This document shows, piece by piece, positions 46,423 through 53,697 of a DNA stretch of 64,000 nucleotides. Source of the DNA: Corynebacterium lowii (GTDB taxonomy: Bacteria > Actinomycetota > Actinomycetes > Mycobacteriales > Mycobacteriaceae); the NCBI RefSeq assembly GCF_001412085.1, contig NZ_LKEV01000006.1, positions 1 through 64,000 of the forward strand, read 5' to 3'. Under the pieces are notes generated by a model that saw nothing but the letters and a program-made list of their open reading frames with translations, was not told the DNA's origin and did no database searches. The stretch's first letter is position 1. Each line of letters begins with the position of its first letter. Made by a program: the position numbers and the translations under genes.

Positions 46423-47435
46423 CGGACAATATCGCTAACCTGCCGAGCGGCCTCACGGGCATAAGGACTTACTCCCATGATGGTCGCTGAACCCGGCCCC
46501 GTCCAGTCCCCATAACCAACCGGAATAAGCCCCGGCACCTGGGGTTTCCCGTTTTTAATGAGGTGACGCACAGGCCCCAGCGCCGGGCGGAACCCGGTGC
46601 ACCAAATCAGATGATCGGCCCGCACTTCATCGAGACTGGTGAACATGGGCGTGGCTTTCATCTCTCCGCTATCCCGCGCCCTGCGAATGGGCTCTAGTAC
46701 GACGATGTCGCCTAAAGCCGAGTCCGCTCCGGGGTCGGCTTTCCCTTGGGCCAGCGCCATGAAGCGCTGCCTGTTGCGGTGGAATAAGGCCCTTCCATCC
46801 ACCTCGTCCGGCATCCATCGAGGTGGGTGTTTGGTGTACCAGGTTACCGCTGTGACTTCGGGATTTTCTATGAGTTCAGCGGCAATTTGGGCGCCGGAAT
46901 TAGCCCCGCCCACCACGGCAACATGACTGTTACGAAAAGGCTGTGGCCCTGGGTAATTGGCTGCGTGCCACTGCTTGCCGTGAAAAGTGCCGGGATAGGT
47001 GGGAATAAAGGGCGCTGACCGGGTGCCGGTGGCGGCAATGAGGGCGGTGGACGTCCAGGCGTTTTCTCCGTCCTGGCCCTCGGACTGAACCCGGAATACT
47101 CTCCCATCGTGCTGCACTGAGTGAACGTGCACGGGGCGCTTAACGGGTATTTGATAACGGCGCTCATAAGCGGCGAAGTAATCTACCACGTGGGAGGCGG
47201 GCGGAAACCCCTGGTAACTGGGCATGGGTATTCCGGGAAGGTTGGAAAAACCGGCGGTGGAAAATAGCCGCAATGAGGGCCAGGAATGTTGCCAGGCTCC
47301 GCCGGGGCTCGGTTGGTCATCGAGTATGAGGTAATCAATCCCCTCTTTCCTCAGGTAATATGCGGTGGCTAACCCGGCTTGCCCGGCGCCGATAATGATT
47401 GCGTCGTGGTGCGGAGGACCATTATAGGTAGGCAT
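46419..47435 (-). CDS. ArsO-like flavin-containing monooxygenase
   Basis: 338 residues from ATG 47435; the open frame upstream (to 47723) lies inside the PfpI gene. FAD motif AIIIGAGQAGLATAYYLR at about 12-29, GGAWQHSWPSLRLFS, GFPPASHVVDYFAAYERRY, the ATG motif AATGTRSAPFIP, NADPH motif VAVVGGANSGAQIAAEL, and WMPDEVDGRALF. These match the ArsO group of small flavin monooxygenases found in arsenic operons, whose substrate is not settled. The start codon overlaps the PfpI stop (TAATG), so translation is coupled. Confidence 0.85.
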   Translation of the reverse strand: MPTYNGPPHHDAIIIGAGQAGLATAYYLRKEGIDYLILDDQPSPGGAWQHSWPSLRLFSTAGFSNLPGIPMPSYQGFPPASHVVDYFAAYERRYQIPVKRPVHVHSVQHDGRVFRVQSEGQDGENAWTSTALIAATGTRSAPFIPTYPGTFHGKQWHAANYPGPQPFRNSHVAVVGGANSGAQIAAELIENPEVTAVTWYTKHPPRWMPDEVDGRALFHRNRQRFMALAQGKADPGADSALGDIVVLEPIRRARDSGEMKATPMFTSLDEVRADHLIWCTGFRPALGPVRHLIKNGKPQVPGLIPVGYGDWTGPGSATIMGVSPYAREAARQVSDIVR

Positions 47436-48139
47436 TACAGGCGCTGAAGATCGTGAACAAGGGTCTCCGCGAGTTTCTTGGAGGATTGCGGATTCTGGCC
47501 GGTATAGAGATTGCCGTCTACTACCACGTGCGGGCGCAGCGGGAACCCCTTGCTGTACTGCATACCCATCTCTTTGAGCTTGTCCTCCAATAACCACGAG
47601 GCTTTCCAGCCAAAGGGGTTGATCCTTTCCTCCACATTGGAGAGCCCGGTGACCTTCCTGCCTGCGAAGGAGCTGCTGGGGGCGTCGATAGCCGTGGCGA
47701 GCAATGCGGCGGGTGCGTGGCACAGCAATGCCAATGGCCTGCCGGAGGCGAGGCGCGCGTTGAGAATCGCCGCCGAGGTGGTGTTAAAGGCGAGGTCCTC
47801 CATCGGCCCGTGGCCACCGGGGTAAAAGACCAGGTCGTATTGCCCTTGGTCGATCTGGGCGAGGTCAGCGGGATTGTTCAAGATGGGCGCAAGATCGCGG
47901 AGGCGGGCTCGGAATCGTTGCGCGGTGCCTGGGGTTACTCCCCCGCGCAGGCCGAGGCTGAGTTGATCGACTACGGGAATCTGTGCGTCGGGGGTGGCGA
48001 TGGTGATGTCGTACCCCGCGCTCAGGAAGGTTTCGTAGGGAACTAAGAACTCCTCCGCCCAGAATCCGGTGGGATGGCGGGTGCCGTCTTTGAGCGTCCA
48101 GTACTGCGCTCCGGTAACCACCATGAGAACTTTTTTCAT
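47435..48139 (-). CDS. DJ-1/PfpI family protein (Hsp31-like)
   Basis: 234 residues. MKKVLMVVTGAQYWTLKDG at the start, YDLVFYPGGHGPMEDLAF with the acidic partner region, and the nucleophile elbow ALLCHAPAALLATA with Cys and His adjacent. The large size and GFWAEEFLVPYETF fit the Hsp31/glyoxalase III-like branch, which detoxifies methylglyoxal or acts as a chaperone. Second gene of the tetR-pfpI-monooxygenase operon, two bases after tetR. Confidence 0.87.
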   Translation of the reverse strand: MKKVLMVVTGAQYWTLKDGTRHPTGFWAEEFLVPYETFLSAGYDITIATPDAQIPVVDQLSLGLRGGVTPGTAQRFRARLRDLAPILNNPADLAQIDQGQYDLVFYPGGHGPMEDLAFNTTSAAILNARLASGRPLALLCHAPAALLATAIDAPSSSFAGRKVTGLSNVEERINPFGWKASWLLEDKLKEMGMQYSKGFPLRPHVVVDGNLYTGQNPQSSKKLAETLVHDLQRL

Positions 48140-48141
48140 GT

Positions 48142-48675
48142 TTAACCTTTCTTGGTGAGGGCTCCGAGCGCGAGGCGAACGCGCTCCTCTACTGCCTTAC
48201 GGGGCTGGGGCGATAATTTTCCGTCGAGGTGTAGGAAGGCCAGGCCGTGGGCGGTGCTCCACAATGCTAGGGCAAGACCTTCCGCGGGTGGGAGCTTTGC
48301 CGCGAGATTGGTGCGCAGCTGGGTGGCTGCCTGTACGCGTTCGTCGCTGCTGTTATCGCACTCGGTGCCGAACATGAGGCGGAACATCTGCGGGCGGTCG
48401 AGGGCAAAGTTGACATAAGTAACGGCAAACTCCACCGGATCGGTGGGTTGATCGGGCGGAAAGAGAAGGACATCGAGGGTGCGGAACCCCTGTGCCGCCA
48501 CGGCGGATTCGAGCTGGTCACGGTCGCTAAAGTGCCGGTACGGCGCGGTCTGGGAGACTCCGGCTCGCCTTGCGACGCCGCGCAGGGAGAACGTCTCCCC
48601 TTCCTCGATCATCTCTATGGCGGCGTCGATAAGCGCTTGGCGCAGGTTGCCGTGGTGGTAGTTCAATGTTGACAA
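48142..48675 (-). CDS. TetR/AcrR-family repressor
   Basis: 177 residues, TTG start. DNA-binding domain at 1-50: HHGNLRQALIDAAIEMIEEG, then FSLRGVARRAGVSQTAPYRH, the HTH with recognition helix. The C-terminal domain resembles TetR_C_33-type proteins (LDRPQMFRLMFGTE). Its start codon lies inside the operator candidate at 48668-48682, so it should repress itself and the divergent OYE gene. Ligand unknown; the regulated genes suggest an electrophile. Confidence 0.9.
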   Translation of the reverse strand: MSTLNYHHGNLRQALIDAAIEMIEEGETFSLRGVARRAGVSQTAPYRHFSDRDQLESAVAAQGFRTLDVLLFPPDQPTDPVEFAVTYVNFALDRPQMFRLMFGTECDNSSDERVQAATQLRTNLAAKLPPAEGLALALWSTAHGLAFLHLDGKLSPQPRKAVEERVRLALGALTKKG

Positions 48676-48698
48676 TGTTAACTCCCTCGGTTTAGTCT
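48668..48698. promoter_or_regulatory. TetR operator on a sigma-70-type promoter
   Basis: A 15-bp inverted repeat GTTGACAATGTTAAC (48668-48682, one mismatched pair) contains a perfect -35 TTGACA (48669-48674). TAGTCT (48693-48698) follows after 18 bases as -10 for the plus-strand OYE gene. On the other strand the dyad covers the tetR start. One bound dimer would close both directions. Confidence 0.72.
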
Positions 48699-48735
48699 CC
48701 TATGTAAACACCGTACACATATGGAGAGAGAAACG

Positions 48736-49968
48736 ATGAATCTTTTTGAACCCCTCACCCTCCCCGCAGGTCAGGTACTCCCCAACCGGATTGCCAAGGC
48801 CGCGATGGAGGAAAATATGGCGGCGCCGGGGCAATTGCCTGGGGAGCGCTTGCGCGGTTTATACCGCCAGTGGTCGCTCGGCGGCGCCGGATTGCTGATT
48901 ACCGGCAACGTGATGGTGCACGATGCCGCGATGACCGGCCCGGCTGGCGTGGTGCTCGATAAGAAGAGCCCGCTTGAGCCCTTCCGGGAGTGGGCCGAGG
49001 CCGCGCATAGTGGCGGCAGCCGCGTGTGGATGCAGATTAATCACCCAGGGCGCCAGGTGCAGGCGAATATGCCGGGAGTGGCGTGGGGGCCTTCTGCTAA
49101 CCGCGTGAATATTGGCCGGAATAGCGGCATGTTTGCCCAGGCGGAAGCGATGAGCACGCAGCAGATTGAGCAGACGATCCAGCGCTTTGTGGATACCGCT
49201 ATCCTTGCGCAGGAGGCGGGTTTTGATGGCGTGGAGATTCACGCGGCGCACGGCTATCTGCTTTCTCAATTCCTTTCCCCGCTGGTCAACGAGCGTACCG
49301 ATGAATGGGGCGGCAGCTTGGAAAATCGCGCCCGGTTGTTACTAGAGGTGGTTCGCCGCGTGCGCACGGCGGTGCGGCCCGACTTTGCCGTGGCCGTGAA
49401 ACTCAACTCCGCGGATTTTCAGCGCGGCGGTTTCGATGAGGGCGATGCTCGCCAGGTGATCTCCTGGTTGGCTCCGCTGGGGGTAGACCTCGTGGAACTA
49501 TCGGGTGGCAGTTACGAGAGCCCGGCGATGAGCGGCAACGCCAGCGGGGATAGTCGCACGGCCGCGCGTGAGGCGTATTTTCTGGACCTGGCCCGCGAAC
49601 TCGTGGCGGACGCTCCCCTGCCGCTCATGGTCACCGGCGGGATCAAGCGCCTGCCCGTGGCCCAGGAAGTAATGGAAAGCGGCGTGGCCGTAGTGGGGAT
49701 CGGCACGGCGCTGGCCATGAAGCCGGACCTTCCGCGCCTGTGGCGTGCCGGTGACCATGCCGCAGTGGAGGTGCCGCGGCCGCGCACAAAGAATAAGGCC
49801 GTGGCCTCGGCCGCGAGCATGGCTCACGTGCGCGCGCAGTTGCGCCGCCTGGGCCGTGGGCGCTCTCCTAAGCCGCAGTCCAATGCCCTGCTGGCCCTTG
49901 CGGTAGATCAGGTGCGAGAGGTTGCTTATCGACGCCGCTACGGCTCCTGGTTACAGCAGCGCTCCTAG
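48736..49968 (+). CDS. Old Yellow Enzyme family NADH:flavin oxidoreductase
   Basis: 410 residues from ATG 48736 (GGAGAGA seven bases before). TIM-barrel flavin enzyme: LPNRIAKAAMEENM, INHPGRQ with the His-x-x-x-Gln, the catalytic region FDGVEIHAAHGYLLSQFLSP, NERTDEWGGSLENRARLLLE, and GGIKRLPVAQEVMESG. The usual Cys/Thr of the N-terminal loop is Ala in AKAAMEE. OYEs reduce alkenes conjugated to carbonyl or nitro groups. A C-terminal extension of about 60 basic residues (RRLGRGRSPKPQSNALLA) is unusual. Confidence 0.93.
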   Translation: MNLFEPLTLPAGQVLPNRIAKAAMEENMAAPGQLPGERLRGLYRQWSLGGAGLLITGNVMVHDAAMTGPAGVVLDKKSPLEPFREWAEAAHSGGSRVWMQINHPGRQVQANMPGVAWGPSANRVNIGRNSGMFAQAEAMSTQQIEQTIQRFVDTAILAQEAGFDGVEIHAAHGYLLSQFLSPLVNERTDEWGGSLENRARLLLEVVRRVRTAVRPDFAVAVKLNSADFQRGGFDEGDARQVISWLAPLGVDLVELSGGSYESPAMSGNASGDSRTAAREAYFLDLARELVADAPLPLMVTGGIKRLPVAQEVMESGVAVVGIGTALAMKPDLPRLWRAGDHAAVEVPRPRTKNKAVASAASMAHVRAQLRRLGRGRSPKPQSNALLALAVDQVREVAYRRRYGSWLQQRS

Positions 49969-50027
49969 GTTTATGCGTGAGATTCCTATTTATGTCTTTT
50001 ATGTGTGGCTAGTAGGTTTATGTGAAC

Positions 50028-50033
50028 TATGCT
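50028..50033 (+). promoter_or_regulatory. Leaderless -10 box of AAA copy 2
   Basis: TATGCT, seven bases before ATG 50041. There is no Shine-Dalgarno. The region 49969-50027 is AT-rich (TTTATGTCTTTTATGTG) and has no other feature. Confidence 0.55.
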
Positions 50034-50040
50034 GGCTGCT

Positions 50041-51174
50041 ATGGAATCATCGCGCAACCCCTTCCACCCCACCTTTGGCCGCTCCCCTGCCATCGTGGCG
50101 GGGCGCGAGGAAGAAGTAGCGCAATTTGAATTGGCCCTGGCCGAAGGGCCGGGTAACCCGTGGCGCACCGCGCTTATCTCCGGCAACCGTGGCATTGGGA
50201 AAACCGTGCTGCTCAATGAGCTAGAGGAGGCGGCCAAGGCTCAGGGGTGGGTGGTGTTACGCGCGCATGTGGGAGAAAATATGCTGAGTGACCTCACCGA
50301 GGTCACTATCCCCCGCACCTATGAAGCCTTGGACACCGCAGGCCCTGCTCAACGCAGAAACCTCACGGGTATCACCCTCGGGGGCGTCGGCGGCATCAAG
50401 ACGGAGGTGCAGCGCACGCGCCCGGAACCGGGGCGCAATGTGCTCAGTCAATTGCAGGATTTGGCGGCCCTCACCATGCCACGCGGCACCGGAATCCTGC
50501 TCACCGTGGACGAGATTCAAAGCGCGGCCCCGGAGCACCTTCACGAACTCGCCGTGGCTATTCAAGACCTCAACCGCGACGAGATGGATATTGCCTTCCT
50601 GGCGGCGGGGCTGCCTAGTGGCGTGGAAGATCTACTTCAACTAGAGGGCACGACGTTTCTGCGCCGCGCGGAGCGTATTCAACTCGAACGCCTTGATGAG
50701 GCCACCACCCGCACGCTGCTGCGCGATACCTCCCACCTCGGCGGGCGCCCCATGATGCCGGAGGCTATCGACGTCGCCGTGAGAATCAGCCACGGCTACC
50801 CCTACTTGGTGCAGGTGGTGGGCTCTATTTCTTGGGCGAAGGCCCGACTCAACGGTGCCTCAGAGGTATCTGCCCAGCACGTAGCGGATTCCTTTACCGA
50901 TGTGGTCAAACGCATAGGAACCCAGGTGCACGCGCCCTCGCTGCGCAGCGTGCCCACCCGCCAACTCGACTTCCTTCACGCTATGGCCCGCCTAGATGAG
51001 GGCGAGGGGGTGGAGATCAGCGAGATAGCCGGTGCCCTGGGCACCGCCACCACGGGTGTATCGCGGCTGCGGCACGAACTGATTTATCGGGAACTGATAG
51101 TGCCGCACTCACACGGAAAGGTGCAGTTCAGCCTTCCCTATATGGCCGAATATCTCAATTCCCTTATCCGCTAG
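50041..51174 (+). CDS. AAA ATPase with C-terminal winged helix (copy 2)
   Basis: 377 residues. NPFHPTFGRSPAIVAGREEE, Walker A GNRGIGKT (48-55), Walker B ILLTVDEIQSA, AFLAAGLPSGVEDLL, TTFLRRAERIQLERL, and winged helix RQLDFLHAMARLDEG to VQFSLPYMAEYL. Clear paralogue of 45213-46307, with a different insert after strand 2 (GENMLSDLTEVTIPRTYEAL). I start it at 50041 because of the -10 seven bases upstream; ATG 50029 is inside that box. A YjbR-type gene follows ten bases later. Confidence 0.86.
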   Translation: MESSRNPFHPTFGRSPAIVAGREEEVAQFELALAEGPGNPWRTALISGNRGIGKTVLLNELEEAAKAQGWVVLRAHVGENMLSDLTEVTIPRTYEALDTAGPAQRRNLTGITLGGVGGIKTEVQRTRPEPGRNVLSQLQDLAALTMPRGTGILLTVDEIQSAAPEHLHELAVAIQDLNRDEMDIAFLAAGLPSGVEDLLQLEGTTFLRRAERIQLERLDEATTRTLLRDTSHLGGRPMMPEAIDVAVRISHGYPYLVQVVGSISWAKARLNGASEVSAQHVADSFTDVVKRIGTQVHAPSLRSVPTRQLDFLHAMARLDEGEGVEISEIAGALGTATTGVSRLRHELIYRELIVPHSHGKVQFSLPYMAEYLNSLIR

Positions 51175-51184
51175 CATAGGCGGG

Positions 51185-51559
51185 GTGCAGCGAGCGGATA
51201 TTATTCAGCATATAGCGCAAAAATATGGGGTTGAGCCCGAATATCTCTGGCCGAAAAAGCACCCGGGCTACGCGGTGTTTCGTTGCCCCAGCAATGGCAA
51301 GTGGTTTGGCATGCTCATGGATATTCCGGGAGGAAAGATTGGTCTGGGTGGGGTGAGCGGGGCCGAGCGCACCGATATTCTGGTGCTAAAAAATGACCCC
51401 GATGTGGTGGCTCTGCTTTTGTGCAAAGAGGGCTATGTACCTGCGTATCACATGAATAAGGAGCACTGGTTTTCCATTCTGTTGGGAGACGTGGTGCCGG
51501 GAGAAGAAATACGTGCCCTGATAGCCGATAGTGCGGATATGGTCTGCACAAGAAAATAA
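51185..51559 (+). CDS. MmcQ/YjbR family protein
   Basis: 124 residues, GTG start. Core motifs YGVEPEYLWPKKHPGYAVFR, SNGKWFGMLMDI, and the late GYVPAYHMNKEHWFSILLG, with D-rich turn KNDPDVVALL. The fold is CyaY-like and was proposed to bind DNA; the role is unproven. Probably co-transcribed with AAA copy 2. Confidence 0.88.
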   Translation: MQRADIIQHIAQKYGVEPEYLWPKKHPGYAVFRCPSNGKWFGMLMDIPGGKIGLGGVSGAERTDILVLKNDPDVVALLLCKEGYVPAYHMNKEHWFSILLGDVVPGEEIRALIADSADMVCTRK

Positions 51560-51625
51560 TTGATAGCGAAGATCATGTACGGTGGGGAGGGTCAGGTTTT
51601 CACGAATGGAAAGGACCGAAGAATT

Positions 51626-52006
51626 ATGAAGAACAAGACGCTCCGTATTCTCCCCCTCTTGGCTGTGGCTCCCCTGGCTCTGGCTGCCTGCTCTTCCGAT
51701 GATGGTGACAGCAGCGAGGCCACCACGAGCGAGACCGTAGCCACCACCGCACCGGCTACCACCTCCTCCGCGCCGAAGGAATCCCTCTCTTCCGAGGTAT
51801 CCGACGCTTCTCAGGAAGCCTCCGAGAGCGCCGAGAACGCGCTGAATGACCTCAACGAGAAGAAGGATGAGGTGGGCGACGACCTCTCCGAGAAGAAGGA
51901 CGAGGCCGCAGATCAGCTTTCCGACATGAAGGATGACGCTGCTAACGACCTCTCCGATGCCGCCAATGACCTCTCCGACAAGCTGGACGAGCAGGCTAAT
52001 AACTAA
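51626..52006 (+). CDS. Amphipathic-repeat lipoprotein
   Basis: 126 residues from ATG 51626. Signal peptide with lipobox LALAAC (lipidated Cys about residue 21), a Ser/Thr/Ala-rich linker (about 22-58), then a highly charged helix of repeated units: ENALNDLNEKKDEVGDDL, SEKKDEAADQLSDMKDDA, ANDLSDAANDLSDKLDEQ. The spacing suggests an 11-residue amphipathic helix as in apolipoprotein or LEA proteins. It may cling to membrane or wall lipid. Codons GAG/GAC-rich. Its stop overlaps the stop of the minus-strand small gene. Confidence 0.85.
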   Translation: MKNKTLRILPLLAVAPLALAACSSDDGDSSEATTSETVATTAPATTSSAPKESLSSEVSDASQEASESAENALNDLNEKKDEVGDDLSEKKDEAADQLSDMKDDAANDLSDAANDLSDKLDEQANN

Positions 52007-52170
52007 TCTCGGTGGCGGTAGGCTGCCACTAATTGCCAGATGGTGAGCCCACCCAGCACAATGGATACGGCTCCGATGAGCCACATGTGCTGGGTGAATA
52101 CCCACAGGCCAAAGGCAATAATCACGATGAGGCGCAACCACAGCGCCGGAATCATACGAGCGGGGTTCAT
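52003..52170 (-). CDS. Small membrane protein, 55 aa
   Basis: A reading frame of 55 codons too short for usual tracks. It begins MNPARMIPALWLRLIVIIAF and has two hydrophobic helices (about 9-25 and 30-50) ending YRHRD. Its ATG overlaps the YceI stop (ATGA), the mark of translational coupling. Its stop overlaps the lipoprotein stop on the other strand. Function unknown; probably a partner or follower of YceI. Confidence 0.8.
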   Translation of the reverse strand: MNPARMIPALWLRLIVIIAFGLWVFTQHMWLIGAVSIVLGGLTIWQLVAAYRHRD

Positions 52171-52859
52171 TTCTTCTCTAACGCTAGAAGGATATTGATT
52201 TCTCCCTCCTCATCAATGGAGGCTGCGACGAAATCGGGGGTTTCTACCGCGTAATCCGCGCGCGAGATGGGAATATCGCCAGATACCACCACGGAATCGC
52301 CGCTGCGCAGCACTTTCAACGTGGCAGTGACGTCCTCGGTATGCCCGTGCAGGGTGAGTTTTCCGGGTACGGCGACCTCCCCCACCGTGCCATCATCGGG
52401 GATGGTGGAGAGATCGACTGGTTCCGTGACCTCAAAATCCGCCGTGGGGTAAGTATCTGTTTCTAAGATTTTGGTGCGCACATTGATGTCTCGCCGCTCA
52501 TTATCCGAGGCCACCTCAGACATATCCACGGTAATAAGCCCCTGCACGAGGGTATCGTTATCCACGCTCAGGGAACCCTCGACGTGAGTGGTAGATCCCG
52601 AGGTGATGCGCTTATCCCCCGGCAGAATCTCGTGGAAAGTATAACCGGCAGAGGTGATATTTTCCCCCGCGCGATCGGTGACCTCCCAGTGCCCATTCAC
52701 GCTTGTCGACGCCGCCGTGGCGCCTTGGGTATTGAGCTCTTCCGTTTTAACCCCAGGTCCGTTGAGAGCATTGAGCACCGTGGGCAAAATGGAAAGAACC
52801 GCGATAAGCGCAATGGCAATGATAAATACCGTGATGATGAGTTTACGGTTGCGCAGCAT
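52167..52859 (-). CDS. YceI-family lipocalin-like protein, membrane-anchored
   Basis: 230 residues from ATG 52859. N-terminal anchor (about 5-27, LIITVFIIAIALIAVLSILP), then a YceI beta barrel: GHWEVTDRAGENITSAGYTF, VEGSLSVDNDTLVQGLITVD, FEVTEPVDLSTIPDDG and KLTLHGHTEDVTATLKV. YceI barrels bind polyisoprenoid lipids. The ORF start at 52910 would lie inside the zinc-finger gene, which ends three bases upstream of this ATG. Confidence 0.9.
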   Translation of the reverse strand: MLRNRKLIITVFIIAIALIAVLSILPTVLNALNGPGVKTEELNTQGATAASTSVNGHWEVTDRAGENITSAGYTFHEILPGDKRITSGSTTHVEGSLSVDNDTLVQGLITVDMSEVASDNERRDINVRTKILETDTYPTADFEVTEPVDLSTIPDDGTVGEVAVPGKLTLHGHTEDVTATLKVLRSGDSVVVSGDIPISRADYAVETPDFVAASIDEEGEINILLALEKK

Positions 52860-52861
52860 GG

Positions 52862-53197
52862 CTACCTCAATTTCTCTATGGACCGGGCCAATTCCACGAG
52901 TTCTGAGCATAGTTCGCGCAGTTCCTCCGCGGATACTCCCTCGCTGGCGGCGGTGGAAATATCCTCGGCGGAACAGCGCAGTTCAAAGAGGGAATCTTGG
53001 AGGCGTTCCGCGCGCTGCGGCGTCATGATGACGGCATCCTGGGGAATCTGGGTTCCGGTGATGTTATGGCGCTGCTCATAAGCGCGTTGCTTACAGGAGG
53101 GCGTGCAGTACTTCTTGGGCCTTCCCCGCGTGGAAGGCTCCATTTCCTTGCCGCACCAGGCACATCGCTGTTGCTTCTTATGCGTCACGTGACTCAT
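52862..53197 (-). CDS. Small zinc-finger-like protein
   Basis: 111 residues. A four-cysteine site CAWCGKEM ... YCTPSCKQRAYEQR lies at about 12-42; the basic RGRPKKY between the pairs suggests nucleic acid binding. The rest (60-111) is an acidic helical region (AERLQDSLFELRCSAEDIS, LRELCSELVELARSIEKL), possibly a dimerisation coiled coil. Common in actinobacteria next to rbpA; no function assigned. First gene of a three-gene minus-strand unit with YceI and the 55-residue protein. Confidence 0.82.
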   Translation of the reverse strand: MSHVTHKKQQRCAWCGKEMEPSTRGRPKKYCTPSCKQRAYEQRHNITGTQIPQDAVIMTPQRAERLQDSLFELRCSAEDISTAASEGVSAEELRELCSELVELARSIEKLR

Positions 53198-53244
53198 ACT
53201 AGACCATCGCGGCGGGATGGGAACAAACTAGCCAGAGGATTCGT

Positions 53245-53250
53245 TATAAT
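53245..53250 (+). promoter_or_regulatory. -10 box of rbpA
   Basis: A perfect TATAAT, 44 bases before the rbpA ATG. No convincing -35 17 bases upstream (AACAAA). Confidence 0.65.
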
Positions 53251-53294
53251 CGCGTAGTTGCTATTAATCGCCGGATGTAAAGGATGATGCTGCA

Positions 53295-53687
53295 ATGGCA
53301 GATCGGGTGCTTCGAGGCAGCCGCATGGGTGCGGTGAGCTATGAGACGGACCGGGATCATGACCTGGCACCGCGTCAGATGGTGAAATACCGCACGGAAT
53401 CCGGGGAAATCTTTGAGGTGCCCTTTGCGGACGACGCCGAGATTCCCGGCGAGTGGATGTGCAAGAACGGCCAGCTGGGAATCCTCATCGAGGGCGAGGG
53501 TGTTGACGCCAAGCCGGTGAAGCCCCCGCGTACCCACTGGGATATGTTGTGCGAGCGGCGCAGCATCGAAGAGCTCGATGAACTCCTCGAAGAACGCATT
53601 GAGGCTCTGCGCAAGCGCCGCCGCAACGCCGCCAAGCTGCTCAAGCAACAAAAGGAAGAAGAAGCAGCTAAGGCGGCGGAGAAGTAA
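53295..53687 (+). CDS. rbpA: RbpA, RNA polymerase-binding protein
   Basis: 130 residues. N-terminal tail MADRVLRGSRMGAVSYETD, the core barrel RQMVKYRTESGEIFEVPFA, EIPGEWMCKNGQLG, basic linker VKPPRTHWDMLCERRS, and the sigma-binding helix IEELDELLEERIEALRKRR. RbpA stabilises RNA polymerase with primary sigma factors and the open complex. The tail after residue 105 is longer and Lys/Glu-rich (KLLKQQKEEEAAKAAEK). Confidence 0.96.
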   Translation: MADRVLRGSRMGAVSYETDRDHDLAPRQMVKYRTESGEIFEVPFADDAEIPGEWMCKNGQLGILIEGEGVDAKPVKPPRTHWDMLCERRSIEELDELLEERIEALRKRRRNAAKLLKQQKEEEAAKAAEK

Positions 53688-53697
53688 TTACTTCTCC
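53678..53697. terminator. 20-bp perfect palindrome at abutting stop codons
   Basis: GGAGAAGTAATTACTTCTCC. rbpA ends GAG AAG TAA and oppA, on the other strand, ends with the same nine bases, so the two stops touch at the centre. As RNA it gives an 8-bp stem with loop AATT on either strand, and could slow polymerase from both sides. No T-run. Confidence 0.55.
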
